Assembly: GCF_004683965.1 (NCBI RefSeq)
Contig: NZ_CP038436.1
Location: 3,534,001 to 3,598,000 of the forward strand
DNA: 64,000 nucleotides
Source: Nocardioides seonyuensis
Lineage (GTDB): Bacteria; Actinomycetota; Actinomycetes; Propionibacteriales; Nocardioidaceae
Direction: 5' to 3'
Shown here piece after piece: positions 48,939 to 57,079 of the stretch (positions are counted from its first letter, which is position 1; the number at the start of each line of letters is the position of its first letter). Made by a program: the position numbers and the translations under genes. The notes beneath the pieces are model-generated. The model did not search any database. It was given only the letters and a program-made list of their open reading frames with translations, and was not told the origin of the DNA.

Positions 48939-49175
48939 TCAGCCCTGGCGGGGACGGATCAAGAGGTTCTTGAGCGACTGGCGCTCGCGCCGCTGCTTGG
49001 GCAGGGCGGGCGCCGGCCACCAGGCGGAGTGGAGATGACCGGAGGCGTTGAAGCCCTCGCGGTAGACGAAGTTGGCGCCACACTCGCAGACCCAGCGAGT
49101 CCCTTCGGGAACCTCGGCGTCGGCCGAGGGCGCGTCGGGGAGCTCGGTGCACACGTGGAACTGCGTGGTCTTCAT
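48939..49175 (-). CDS. Small cysteine-containing hypothetical protein
   Basis: A 78-aa protein not recognised. Cys9, Cys30 and Cys32 (WVCECGANFVYREGF) with His47 and His49 could bind a metal, as in incomplete zinc ribbons. The C-terminus is basic. ATG 49175 follows AGGACAGG. It lies between degraded mobile DNA and the sulfatase gene on the same strand, 164 bases from the latter's stop, so it probably has its own promoter. Confidence 0.55.
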   Translation of the reverse strand: MKTTQFHVCTELPDAPSADAEVPEGTRWVCECGANFVYREGFNASGHLHSAWWPAPALPKQRRERQSLKNLLIRPRQG

Positions 49176-49339
49176 CCTGTCCTACCTCTTGGTCGAATTC
49201 GCCCGAGATGTGCACAGTAGGGGTCATGCCCGGTCCTGACATCAGCCGACCGGACGATTGAAGGCAATCTGTGAGAGATCTTCGATTTCCGGCCCTGAAC
49301 GGTCCAGGTGGTCCGGACCATCTCGGGGCATCCGCAGAC

Positions 49340-50830
49340 TCAGCGGATGCCGCGGTCCGGCCTCTCGGCCGGCTCCGGCAAAGGACCGAAGACCTGGTTG
49401 CACGTCCAGCCCGAGCAGTCGACGAGCTGGTCGCGCCGGCGGTCGAGCGCTTCCCGGACCTCTGCATAGGCCGGATCGGAGAAGCGGTTGACCGTCTCGT
49501 GCGGGTCGACCTCGGTGTCGTACAGGATCCCGTCGGCTCCGTCGACGGCGTAGAGATAGCGCGCGGTCCGGACGCCTCGGTAGCCCCAGCCGTCGCCGAG
49601 GGCGGAACCCGTCTGGACGAGGGTCGTGTCACGGAACGGTTGGGCCGCTCCCTCCAGCGTGGGCGCCAGCGACGTCCCGTCGACGACCCACCCGGGGGAG
49701 ACGCCCGCGAGGCCGGCGATGGTGGCAGGGACGTCGACCAGCGTGGCAGGGAGGTCCGACGAGGTGCCGGGAGCAATTCCTGGCCCCCGGACGACGAGCG
49801 GGACCTGCAGCGACGAGCGCGTGAGCTTGTCCTTGCCGACGTAGCGGTGCTCGCCGAGGGAGTAGCCGTTGTCGGAGGAGAACACGATGTAGGTGTCCTC
49901 CAGCTCGCCGGTCGCCGCGAGGGTGTCGATGAGCGAACCCACTGCCCGGTCGACCGACTGGAGCGACCGAAGACGCGCACGGTGGTGCTCGGCGACCTCG
50001 GCGGGCTCGACGAACGGGCGGTCGCGGAAGTAGGTGGGCTGGTCGCTGATCTCCGCCTCGTTGAACGCGGGGTCGGAGAGGGGCACGGGGTGGATGTCCT
50101 CGAACAGGCGACGATCCTGGGGCGCGGGAGGAGGGACGGTGGGGCCGGAGCCTCGTGCGATGCGGTAGTGCGGGGCGACGTGCCAGGCGAACACCACGAA
50201 CGGGTCAGTGGTGGCCGAGAACTCACGCACCAGGTCGTCCGTCCGACGAGAGATCACCTCGGTCACGTAGCTGTCGGTGAACCTCCGGGCGCTGCCGTCG
50301 CCTGACATGGTGAAGTCGAAGTAGTCGTAGACGCCGGTCTGCAGGGCATCCCAGCGGGTCCAACCGGATGGCTCGACGTCTCCGGGGCCGTAGCCGTTGA
50401 GGAACTTGCCGACGAACCCGGTCTGGTAGCCCGCGTCACGGAACCAGGAGCTGGACTCGCGGGTGGGGTCGAGGGCGGGGAAGCCGCCATAGGGCCCGCG
50501 GTTGTGCTGGACGCCGTTGTTCTGGGCGTACTGGCCCGTGACCAGCTGCGCTCGCGCCGGGCAGCACAGCGGGTGCGGCGAGATGGCGTCCGTGAACTCC
50601 ATGCCCTGGTCGACCAGCAGGCGTCGGGTGATCGGCATGTGGACCAGGTCGTCGTCGCGCATGTCGTCGGTCAGGACGAAGACCACGTTGGGTCGCGCTG
50701 CAGACTCCCCGCTCGCCGCCGTCAAGGAGGCTCCGGCGTTCCCGCGGCTGGCGCCCACGGTCGTGGTCGCGAGGGCGGCGACGAGGACCACGAGCACGCC
50801 AGTCGCCAGCGACTGAGCCCACACCCGCAT
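49340..50830 (-). CDS. Secreted sulfatase (Cys-type, formylglycine-dependent)
   Basis: A 496-aa exported sulfatase. ATG 50830 (GAGGGA upstream) opens a signal peptide, MRVWAQSLATGVLVVLVAALATTTVGA. The alkaline-phosphatase-like fold begins RPNVVFVLTDDMRDDD with metal-binding Asp residues, and the modification site is CCPARAQLVTG, with Cys89 expected to become formylglycine. YIVFSSDNGYSLGEH supplies the later Asp-Asn metal ligands. The substrate is probably an extracellular sulfate ester; a formylglycine-generating enzyme is not seen in the window. The frame is open to 50989 but that part has no signal sequence. Confidence 0.88.
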   Translation of the reverse strand: MRVWAQSLATGVLVVLVAALATTTVGASRGNAGASLTAASGESAARPNVVFVLTDDMRDDDLVHMPITRRLLVDQGMEFTDAISPHPLCCPARAQLVTGQYAQNNGVQHNRGPYGGFPALDPTRESSSWFRDAGYQTGFVGKFLNGYGPGDVEPSGWTRWDALQTGVYDYFDFTMSGDGSARRFTDSYVTEVISRRTDDLVREFSATTDPFVVFAWHVAPHYRIARGSGPTVPPPAPQDRRLFEDIHPVPLSDPAFNEAEISDQPTYFRDRPFVEPAEVAEHHRARLRSLQSVDRAVGSLIDTLAATGELEDTYIVFSSDNGYSLGEHRYVGKDKLTRSSLQVPLVVRGPGIAPGTSSDLPATLVDVPATIAGLAGVSPGWVVDGTSLAPTLEGAAQPFRDTTLVQTGSALGDGWGYRGVRTARYLYAVDGADGILYDTEVDPHETVNRFSDPAYAEVREALDRRRDQLVDCSGWTCNQVFGPLPEPAERPDRGIR

Positions 50831-50941
50831 GAATCGTCCCTCGCCGGGACGCTGCCGTCCCCCGTCTGCTTGCCACCGGTCGCGCCAAGGGTAGGGGGTC
50901 GCTCCGCCCCGGCCCAAAGTGGAGGAGCCGCTGTGAGCGGC

Positions 50942-51044
50942 TAGGGTGAATCCCCCGTCTCCGATGACAAGGACCCGCACCGCCCCCATGGACGAGAGTC
51001 AAAGTCCGAGCACTGCAGCCCACGGCCGACGGGGTCGGTCATGA
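50942..51044 (+). promoter_or_regulatory. -10 hexamer and coupled 26-codon ORF upstream of the first CNNM gene
   Basis: TAGGGT (50942-50947) is a possible -10 element. ATG 50964 opens a 26-codon frame (MTRTRTAPMDESQS and onward) whose TGA (51042-51044) overlaps the next ATG at 51041 by 4 bases (ATGA). The layout fits a short leader peptide translationally coupled to the membrane protein. No strong Shine-Dalgarno precedes either start. Confidence 0.35.
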
Positions 51045-52393
51045 CCCCGTTCCTCCTCCTTCTCGTCTCGCTGGCGCTCGTCCTTGCATGCGGCATGTTC
51101 GTCGCTGCCGAGTTCGCGTTCGTCACGGTCGACAGGGGGGTGGTCGACAGGGCAGCGGCCTCGGGGGACGCCAAGGCTGTCGGGGTGCAGCGCGCACTGC
51201 GATCGCTCTCCACGCAGCTCTCGGGCGCGCAGGTCGGGATCACCGTCACGAACCTGGCGATCGGCTTCCTCGCCGAACCGGCCATCTCAGACCTGATCGA
51301 CGACCCGCTTGCCGCGGTCGGACTGCCGGACAACGTGGTCAGGCCCACTGCGATCGCCCTGGGCCTGCTGTTCGGCACCGTGCTGACCATGCTGTTCGGC
51401 GAGATGGTTCCCAAGAACCTCGCCATCGCACGACCGCTCGAGACGGCTCGGGCGACCCAAGGCTTCATGCGGGGCTTCACCACGCTGAACACCTGGCTGA
51501 TCAGGCTGCTCAACGGATCCGCCAACGCCATCGTGCGTCGCCTCGGGCTCGAACCCCAGGAGGAGCTGCGCTCGGCGCGGAGCCTCGAGGAGCTCGACTC
51601 GCTCGTGCAGCGCTCGGCCGACCAGGGGACGCTCGACCCCGACACGGCCGAGCTGATGGAGCGCTCGGTCGACTTCGGGCAGCGCACCGCGTCGGAGATC
51701 ATGACTCCTCGGGTGCGCACGACGACGGTGGAGGACGGCGACAGGGTGGCGACGCTGATCGAGCTCACCCGCCAGACGGGGCACTCGCGCTTCCCGGTCC
51801 TAGACGCCGAGGACGTCGTCGTCGGCACGGCCCATGTCAAGCACGCGGTCGCTGTCCCGGTCCACGAGCGTGCGACGACCCGCATCAAGCACATCATGGT
51901 CAAGCCCGTGGTGGTGCCCGACAGCATCAGGCTCGACCCGCTGCTGGAGCTCCTGCGCCAGGGCGGCTTCCAGATGGCCGTCGTCCTGGACGAGTACGGC
52001 GGCCACGCCGGCATCGTGACCCTGGAGGACGTGGTCGAGGAGATCGTCGGGGACATCTCCGACGAGCACGACCGACTCGGCTCGCGGGTCCGTCAGCGGC
52101 GTGACGGCAGCTGGTCCGTCTCCGGGCTGCTCCGACCCGACGAGGTGAACGACGCCACCGGCGTGGAGCTGCCCGAGCACGAGGACTATGACACGGTGGC
52201 TGGGCTCGTCATGCGGGAGCTGGGCAAGATTCCCGCGCCGGGCGACCGCGTCGAGGTCGTCGTACGAGACCGGAGCGACCCTGAGACGACCAGCGAGCGG
52301 CTCGTGACCTTGACGGTCGAGCGCATGGAAGGCCTCCGCATCGACCGTCTCGATCTGCGCCGCGTGGACGAGGAGGTCGCAGATGAGCAGTGA
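51041..52393 (+). CDS. CNNM/CorC family membrane protein with CBS pair and CorC domain
   Basis: A 450-aa hemolysin/CorC-type protein implicated in Mg2+ or Co2+ transport. It has an N-terminal DUF21 membrane domain with about four hydrophobic segments (residues 1-190, including FVAAEFAFVTVDRG and FGEMVPKNLAIARP), a CBS pair (about 205-335, EIMTPRVRTTTVEDGDR and FQMAVVLDEYGGHAGIVTLEDVVEEIVGDI) and a C-terminal CorC_HlyC domain (about 345-430). The stop region overlaps the second CNNM gene by 11 bases. Confidence 0.9.
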   Translation: MTPFLLLLVSLALVLACGMFVAAEFAFVTVDRGVVDRAAASGDAKAVGVQRALRSLSTQLSGAQVGITVTNLAIGFLAEPAISDLIDDPLAAVGLPDNVVRPTAIALGLLFGTVLTMLFGEMVPKNLAIARPLETARATQGFMRGFTTLNTWLIRLLNGSANAIVRRLGLEPQEELRSARSLEELDSLVQRSADQGTLDPDTAELMERSVDFGQRTASEIMTPRVRTTTVEDGDRVATLIELTRQTGHSRFPVLDAEDVVVGTAHVKHAVAVPVHERATTRIKHIMVKPVVVPDSIRLDPLLELLRQGGFQMAVVLDEYGGHAGIVTLEDVVEEIVGDISDEHDRLGSRVRQRRDGSWSVSGLLRPDEVNDATGVELPEHEDYDTVAGLVMRELGKIPAPGDRVEVVVRDRSDPETTSERLVTLTVERMEGLRIDRLDLRRVDEEVADEQ

Positions 52394-53447
52394 GGTCTTC
52401 GGTGTCCTGCTCGCCGTGGTGCTCCTGGTGCTGAACGCGTTCTTCGTCGGTGCCGAGTTCGCCCTGATCTCGGCCAGGCGCAGCCAGGTCGAGCCCCTGG
52501 CGCAGGAAGGATCGAGAGCGGCCCGCACGACTCTGCGCGCGATGGAACAGGTGTCGCTCGTGATGGCAGGCGCCCAGCTCGGCATCACCGTGTGCTCACT
52601 GGGTCTCGGTGCGGTCGGTGAACCCGCGGTCGCCCACCTCCTCGAGCCCGTCTTCCATGCGCTCAGCCTTCCCGACGACCTCTTGCACCCGGTCTCGTTC
52701 GTCGTCGCGATGGCGATCGTCGTCTACCTGCACGTGGTGCTCGGCGAGATGGTGCCCAAGAACATCGCCCTGGCCGGTCCCGACCGTGCGGCCCTCGTCC
52801 TGGGCCCACCGATGATGATGATCGTCACCGTGCTGCGACCGTTCATCGCGGCTCTGAACTTCCTGGCCAACGCGACCTTGTGGCTCATGCGGGTCGAGCC
52901 GAAGGGGGAGGTCAGCTCCAGCTACACCCGCGAAGAGGTCGCCGCCCTCGTGGAGGAGTCACGCGGAGAGGGCCTCATCGCGGCGAACGAGTACGACCGG
53001 CTCGCCGGAGCCCTGGGGTTCACGGAGAAGACGGTGTCCACGGTCGTCATGCCGGTCGAGACGCTCGCCACCGTGAAGCCGGGCGCCACAGCAGTCGACG
53101 TGGAGTCCCTGTGTGCCGCGACCGGCTTCAGCCGCTTCCCCGTGGCGGCCCCTGACGGTGGCCTTCTCGGCTACCTCCACGTCAAGGACGCCCTCGAGAC
53201 AGAGCTGGACCGACGTGACCGGGTCATCGACGCGAAGTGGGTGCGTCCCTTCGCAACCGTGGGCCCGGACGACCTCCTCCACGAGGCCCTCGCCTCCCTC
53301 CAGGTGAAGGGTGCCCACATGGGGCGCGTCGTCGGCAGGAACGGCGAGCTGATCGGTGTCATCACGTTGGAGGACGTCCTCGAGGAGCTCGTCGGCGAGA
53401 TCCGGGACGCGTCGCACCACGACGTGTCCGCAGCGGACGCTGGGTAG
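52383..53447 (+). CDS. Second CNNM/CorC family membrane protein, without CorC domain
   Basis: A 354-aa paralogue of the preceding protein. It keeps the DUF21 domain (FFVGAEFALISARRSQVEP near the N-terminus, VVLGEMVPKNIALAGPDRA) and a CBS pair (about 200-340, ending IGVITLEDVLEELVGEIRDA), but stops before the CorC_HlyC domain. The pair probably forms a heteromeric transporter or two related ones. The same tandem arrangement exists in mycobacteria. Confidence 0.9.
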   Translation: MSSEVFGVLLAVVLLVLNAFFVGAEFALISARRSQVEPLAQEGSRAARTTLRAMEQVSLVMAGAQLGITVCSLGLGAVGEPAVAHLLEPVFHALSLPDDLLHPVSFVVAMAIVVYLHVVLGEMVPKNIALAGPDRAALVLGPPMMMIVTVLRPFIAALNFLANATLWLMRVEPKGEVSSSYTREEVAALVEESRGEGLIAANEYDRLAGALGFTEKTVSTVVMPVETLATVKPGATAVDVESLCAATGFSRFPVAAPDGGLLGYLHVKDALETELDRRDRVIDAKWVRPFATVGPDDLLHEALASLQVKGAHMGRVVGRNGELIGVITLEDVLEELVGEIRDASHHDVSAADAG

Positions 53448-53454
53448 GGCTCGG

Positions 53455-53466
53455 TAGGGTCAGTCC
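53455..53466 (+). promoter_or_regulatory. Leaderless-type promoter of pgsA
   Basis: TAGGGT (53455-53460) lies 6 bases before GTG 53467, in the 19-base gap after the second CNNM gene. No Shine-Dalgarno is present. Confidence 0.45.
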
Positions 53467-54069
53467 GTGCCTGACTCCATGCGCTCTCGTGTGTGGACCG
53501 TGCCCAACATCATCAGCATGGTCCGCCTCGCTGGTGTGCCGGCCTTCCTCTGGCTCGTCCTGGGGCCGGAGCAGGACGGTCTCGCGCTCGCGGTGCTGAT
53601 GGTCGCGGGCCTCACCGACTGGCTCGACGGCTGGCTCGCACGCCGCCTCGACCAGCGCTCCAGCCTGGGCGAGATCCTCGACCCCGTGGCGGACCGGCTC
53701 TACATCCTGGCCGTCGTGGTCGGGCTCTTCCTGCGCGACATCATCCCGGTCTGGGTTGCCCTCGCGCTCCCGCTGCGCGACCTCCTCCTCTGGGGGCTCG
53801 TCCCGTTCCTCCGGACCCGGGGCTTCAGCGCGCTTCCCGTGCACTTCCTCGGGAAGGCCGCGACCTTCAACCTCCTCTACGCCTTCCCGCTGCTCCTGCT
53901 GGGAGAGGGCACGGGCACGGTGCCGACGCTGGCGAGAGTCTTCGGCTGGGCCTTCGCCTGGTGGGGGATCGGCCTCTACTGGTGGGCAGGGGTGCTGTAC
54001 GCCTGGCAGGTCCGCACGCTCCTCCGCGAGACGGAGCGGCCGACTCCCCCCGTGAGCGACCATGCCTGA
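53467..54069 (+). CDS. pgsA: CDP-alcohol phosphatidyltransferase (PgsA-like)
   Basis: A 200-aa integral membrane enzyme with about five hydrophobic segments. The CDP-alcohol signature is LTDWLDGWLARRLDQRSSLG followed by EILDPVADRL, giving the DG..AR...G...D...D pattern. The M. tuberculosis gene in the same place is pgsA2; the product may be phosphatidylglycerol phosphate or cardiolipin, which sequence alone does not decide. GTG start. It overlaps the DUF881 gene by 8 bases. Confidence 0.88.
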   Translation: MPDSMRSRVWTVPNIISMVRLAGVPAFLWLVLGPEQDGLALAVLMVAGLTDWLDGWLARRLDQRSSLGEILDPVADRLYILAVVVGLFLRDIIPVWVALALPLRDLLLWGLVPFLRTRGFSALPVHFLGKAATFNLLYAFPLLLLGEGTGTVPTLARVFGWAFAWWGIGLYWWAGVLYAWQVRTLLRETERPTPPVSDHA

Positions 54070-54937
54070 CCTCCGCGAGCCCCTGCCGGACCATGTGACC
54101 ACGCCGCTCCTGACCCTGCTCACGGCCCGGTCGATGGACGAGGACTACGCGCACGTCGCCGCACGCCGGGCCGCAGCCGGTGAGGCGCCGCCAGGGCCAC
54201 GACGCGGCCGCGTGACGCTGGGAACACTCCTGGTGGTGGCCTTGTTCGGAGGGTTGGTCACCATCGCGACGGTCCAGACCAACCGCGACTCCGAGGTGGA
54301 GGAGCTCGGGCGAGCCGCCCTGGTCAGCCGCATCCAGGCTCGTCGTGCCGAGCTCGTGGACCTCCAGCGCGACGTCAACGACCTCAGGGTCGCCAACCAG
54401 TCCGCGGTCACCAGGGCAGCGACGCTGCAGGAGCAGATCAGTGACATGCGTGCGACGGTGGCACGCCTCGAGGTTCCCACCGGGTTCGGCGCCGTCCAGG
54501 GCGAAGGAATCCGGATCACCGTCAACAGCGCGGTCGGCGCCGACGTCGACGACGAGGTCCGCGACGAGGACCTCGCGACGCTCGCTGACGCGCTGTGGGA
54601 AGCCGGTGCCGAGGCCATCGCGATCAACGACCAGCGCCTGACGGCCACCGGCGGCATCCGGAACACCGGCCGCTCGATCCACGTGAACGGCAACCCGGTG
54701 AACGCGCCGTACGTCGTGACGGCCATCGGCGACAGCGCGACACTCGAGGCACGGTTGCTCCAGACCAGCCAGGGCCAGGTGTGGTTCACCTTGGCCAACG
54801 GCCTCGGTTTTCGCTATTCGGCACAAAAGGTGGACGATCTCCGCCTGCCGGGCGCGACGCTGGGACGCTTGCGTGATGTGATCGTGTCGGAACTGGCGCC
54901 GAACGGAATGCCTCAGGGGGAGGAGGGAGCACCATGA
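54062..54937 (+). CDS. DUF881 family membrane-anchored protein, first copy
   Basis: A 291-aa protein with one transmembrane segment near residues 55-72 (LGTLLVVALFGGLVTIATV), then an extracellular coiled coil (about 75-135) and the DUF881 domain (GFGAVQGEGIRITVN, ALWEAGAEAIAINDQRLTA, NAPYVVTAIGD). The family includes B. subtilis YlxW/YlxX, encoded near cell-division genes. It overlaps sbp by 4 bases. Probably envelope- or divisome-related; the biochemical role is unknown. Confidence 0.85.
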   Translation: MPDLREPLPDHVTTPLLTLLTARSMDEDYAHVAARRAAAGEAPPGPRRGRVTLGTLLVVALFGGLVTIATVQTNRDSEVEELGRAALVSRIQARRAELVDLQRDVNDLRVANQSAVTRAATLQEQISDMRATVARLEVPTGFGAVQGEGIRITVNSAVGADVDDEVRDEDLATLADALWEAGAEAIAINDQRLTATGGIRNTGRSIHVNGNPVNAPYVVTAIGDSATLEARLLQTSQGQVWFTLANGLGFRYSAQKVDDLRLPGATLGRLRDVIVSELAPNGMPQGEEGAP

Positions 54938-55266
54938 TCGCCGCACTGGGACTCCTGCTGGGAGTCATCGCGGGCCTCGTCCTGGCGCCCAACGTCCCGC
55001 TCGCCTTCGAGTTCTACCTGCCGATCGCGGTCGTCGCCGCCCTCGACGCGATGCTCGGCGGGCTGCGTGCGTTCCTCGACGGCATCTTCGACGACAAGGT
55101 CTTCGTCGTGTCGTTCATCAGCAACGTCGTCATCGCTGCGGCGATCGTCTACGTCGGCGATCGACTGGGCGTCGGCGGACAGCTCTCCACCGGCGTCGTG
55201 GTGGTGCTCGGGATCCGTATCTTCTCCAACGTCGCGGCCATCCGCCGCCATCTCTTCCATGCCTGA
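54934..55266 (+). CDS. sbp: Small basic protein family (Sbp, DUF1290)
   Basis: A 110-aa protein with about three hydrophobic segments (LGLLLGVIAGLVLAPNV, FYLPIAVVAALDAMLGGL, FISNVVIAAAIVYVG) and a short C-terminal RRHLFHA. B. subtilis Sbp lies next to DUF881 genes in the divIB-ftsA region. It sits between two DUF881 genes and overlaps both. The motif AALDAMLGGLRAFLDGIFDDKVFVVSF is characteristic of the family. Confidence 0.88.
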   Translation: MIAALGLLLGVIAGLVLAPNVPLAFEFYLPIAVVAALDAMLGGLRAFLDGIFDDKVFVVSFISNVVIAAAIVYVGDRLGVGGQLSTGVVVVLGIRIFSNVAAIRRHLFHA

Positions 55267-56032
55267 GCCCCACGACGAGACCCCACGCCAGGACCCGCCC
55301 GGCGAGCCCGCCTCGGGTCGCGAGCGTCTGCGCGCGGCACTCGTGCGCCCCAGCCGCGGCCAGGCGGTCGTGGCCGTCCTGCTCGCGGTCCTGGGCTTCG
55401 CCTTCGTCGTCCAGGTCAACGACTACAGGGCGGACGCCACCTATGCCGGTCTCCGGGAGGGGCAGCTCATCGAGATCCTCGACGGTCTCACCGGCACGGC
55501 CCAGCGGGCGCGCCGTGAGGTCGAGCGACTCGAGGCCCGGCGCGACGAGCTCCAGTCCGAGAACACCCGTCGTGAGGCGGCGCTCGAGGAGGCCGCCCAG
55601 CGGGCCCGCACCCTCAACATCGTCGCCGGCCTGGTGCCGGTGTCCGGACCGGGCCTGCGTGTGACCATCGAGGAGACCAGTGGCCGGGTCAGCGTCGGCG
55701 CCCTCCTGGACACCATCCAGGAGCTGCGCACCGCCGGCGCCGAGGCGATGGAGTTCAACGACCGCTTCCGGCTGGGGGCGGACAGCTCGTTCGAGAATGC
55801 CGTGGGCGGGATCGAGCTCGACGGCAGGCTGCTGGAGCCGCCGTACGTCCTCGAGGTCATCGGCGACCCCCACGCCCTGCGAGCTGGTCTCTCGCTCACA
55901 TCCGGCCCGATCGACACCCTGGAGGGTGAGGACGGTGCGACCGTCACCGTCGAGGAGCCCGACACGGTCGAGATCACGAGCGTGCGTGAGCTCGACCGAC
56001 CGGAGCATGCGGAGCCCGCCGACTCGCAGTAG
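55259..56032 (+). CDS. DUF881 family membrane-anchored protein, second copy
   Basis: A 257-aa paralogue of the first DUF881 protein: a cytoplasmic N-terminus of about 38 residues, one transmembrane segment (AVVAVLLAVLGFAFVVQV), a coiled coil (about 75-115, RREVERLEARRDELQ) and the DUF881 domain with PVSGPGLRVTIEE and TAGAEAMEFNDRFRL. ATG 55259 overlaps sbp by 8 bases. The two copies differ in length and in their cytoplasmic tails, suggesting a heteromer. Its TAG stop begins a TAGCCT hexamer before gcvH. Confidence 0.85.
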   Translation: MPEPHDETPRQDPPGEPASGRERLRAALVRPSRGQAVVAVLLAVLGFAFVVQVNDYRADATYAGLREGQLIEILDGLTGTAQRARREVERLEARRDELQSENTRREAALEEAAQRARTLNIVAGLVPVSGPGLRVTIEETSGRVSVGALLDTIQELRTAGAEAMEFNDRFRLGADSSFENAVGGIELDGRLLEPPYVLEVIGDPHALRAGLSLTSGPIDTLEGEDGATVTVEEPDTVEITSVRELDRPEHAEPADSQ

Positions 56033-56064
56033 CCTGCCACCGACCCCATCCCACCCAAGGAGAA
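56030..56064 (+). promoter_or_regulatory. Candidate gcvH promoter and ribosome-binding site
   Basis: TAGCCT (56030-56035) contains the stop of the upstream DUF881 gene. Transcription from it would start near 56042, giving a short leader with AAGGAGAA (56057-56064) before GTG 56069. Unlike the leaderless cases, this one has a Shine-Dalgarno. Confidence 0.4.
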
Positions 56065-56068
56065 GCCT

Positions 56069-56455
56069 GTGTACCCGGACGACCTGACCTACACCGTCGA
56101 GCACGAGTGGGTGCGCAATCCGGGGGAGAGCGAGGGCTCGGTGCGTGTGGGCATCACCCACTTCGCCCAGGACGCCCTGGGCGACATCGTCTACGTGTCG
56201 CTGCCCCAGGTCGGTGACCAGGTGACGGCGGGGGACACCTGTGGCGAGCTGGAGTCGACCAAGTCCGTGAGCGACCTCTACGCACCCGTGTCGGGCGAGG
56301 TGGTGGCTGTGAACTCGGCGCTGGACTCCACGCCGGAGATGGTCAACAACGACCCCTACGACGCCGGATGGCTCTTCGAGATCCTCCCCAGCGACTCCAG
56401 CCAGCTCGACGGGTTGCTCGACGCAGCGGCCTACGAGGCGGGCCTCGCCGGCTGA
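56069..56455 (+). CDS. gcvH: Glycine cleavage system H protein
   Basis: Lipoyl carrier of glycine decarboxylase; shuttles the methylamine between P and T proteins. The 128-aa protein begins MYPDDLTYTVEHEWVR and has the lipoylation site ELESTKSVSDLYAPVSGEV with Lys65. The ending YDAGWLFEIL is typical. GTG start after AAGGAGAA. gcvP lies 3 kb downstream on the same strand; gcvT is not in the window. Confidence 0.96.
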   Translation: MYPDDLTYTVEHEWVRNPGESEGSVRVGITHFAQDALGDIVYVSLPQVGDQVTAGDTCGELESTKSVSDLYAPVSGEVVAVNSALDSTPEMVNNDPYDAGWLFEILPSDSSQLDGLLDAAAYEAGLAG

Positions 56456-56484
56456 TCGGTGCGCGGCGGCGCGCAACCGGCTGG

Positions 56485-56528
56485 TACGTTCGGAGAAACC
56501 ATGAACCTCAACCCTCACGTGAGGGTTG
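56485..56528 (+). promoter_or_regulatory. Promoter and 20-bp palindromic operator upstream of the FHA gene
   Basis: TACGTT (56485-56490) is a possible -10 element. A perfect palindrome CAACCCTCAC/GTGAGGGTTG (56509-56528) follows where transcription would begin, in position to block it. The half-site TGAGGGTTG recurs at 58392-58400 before the second MerR gene. A dimeric regulator, plausibly one of the MerR proteins of this block, is the likely binder. Confidence 0.55.
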
Positions 56529-56550
56529 GTGAGCTGTCGAGGAGGCACCG

Positions 56551-57075
56551 ATGCCGTTCTGCACCGCCTGCGGCAGGCAGAATCCCGACGATGCCCGCTT
56601 CTGCGCGCAGTGCGGCAACCGGATGGCCACGCCGGACTCGGCCGACGCGTCGTCGCCGACGCCCCCTGTCGAGTCCACCGCCACGATCTCGTTCGGTGCC
56701 CCGGACCGGGTCGACACCTCGGACCGGCAGCTCAGCCCGGTCGACGCCGCTGCGGTCGACGCCCTCCCGGAGGGTCACGCGCTCCTGGTCGTCCAACGGG
56801 GGCCCAGTGCAGGAAGCCGGTTCCTCCTCGACACCGAGGTGGTCGGCGCCGGTCGTCATCCCGACAGCGAGATCTTCCTCGACGACGTGACGGTGTCGCG
56901 CCGGCACGCGGAGTTCCGGCGCACGGGCAAGACGTTCACGGTCAGCGACGTCGGCAGTCTCAACGGCACCTACGTCAACCGTGACCGGATCGACTCCTTG
57001 GAGCTGACGGACGGCGACGAGGTGCAGATCGGCAAGTACCGGCTGGTGTTCTTCGCCTCCCACCAGGAGCCCTGA
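56551..57075 (+). CDS. garA: FHA-domain protein GarA-like, with N-terminal zinc ribbon
   Basis: A 174-aa regulator. Residues 1-25 form a zinc ribbon (Cys4, Cys7, Cys18, Cys21), a Ser/Thr/Pro linker follows, and residues 78-174 are an FHA domain very close to mycobacterial GarA (AGRHPDSEIFLDDVTVSRRHAEF, SLNGTYVNRD). GarA binds and inhibits 2-oxoglutarate dehydrogenase and glutamate dehydrogenase and is switched off by Thr phosphorylation. The linker ESTATISF (41-48) may be the phosphosite counterpart. The zinc ribbon is not in mycobacterial GarA. Shine-Dalgarno GAGGAGG lies upstream. Confidence 0.85.
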   Translation: MPFCTACGRQNPDDARFCAQCGNRMATPDSADASSPTPPVESTATISFGAPDRVDTSDRQLSPVDAAAVDALPEGHALLVVQRGPSAGSRFLLDTEVVGAGRHPDSEIFLDDVTVSRRHAEFRRTGKTFTVSDVGSLNGTYVNRDRIDSLELTDGDEVQIGKYRLVFFASHQEP

Positions 57076-57079
57076 GCCG

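Noticed and set aside
48365..48973. 202-aa plus-strand frame across the IS481/P450 junction
   Set aside because: It is the reverse of the transposase fragment plus an out-of-frame reading of the P450 end.
56501..56890. Open frame starting at the ATG inside the garA leader
   Set aside because: It reads through garA in another frame and has no motif; its start lies within the palindrome region.
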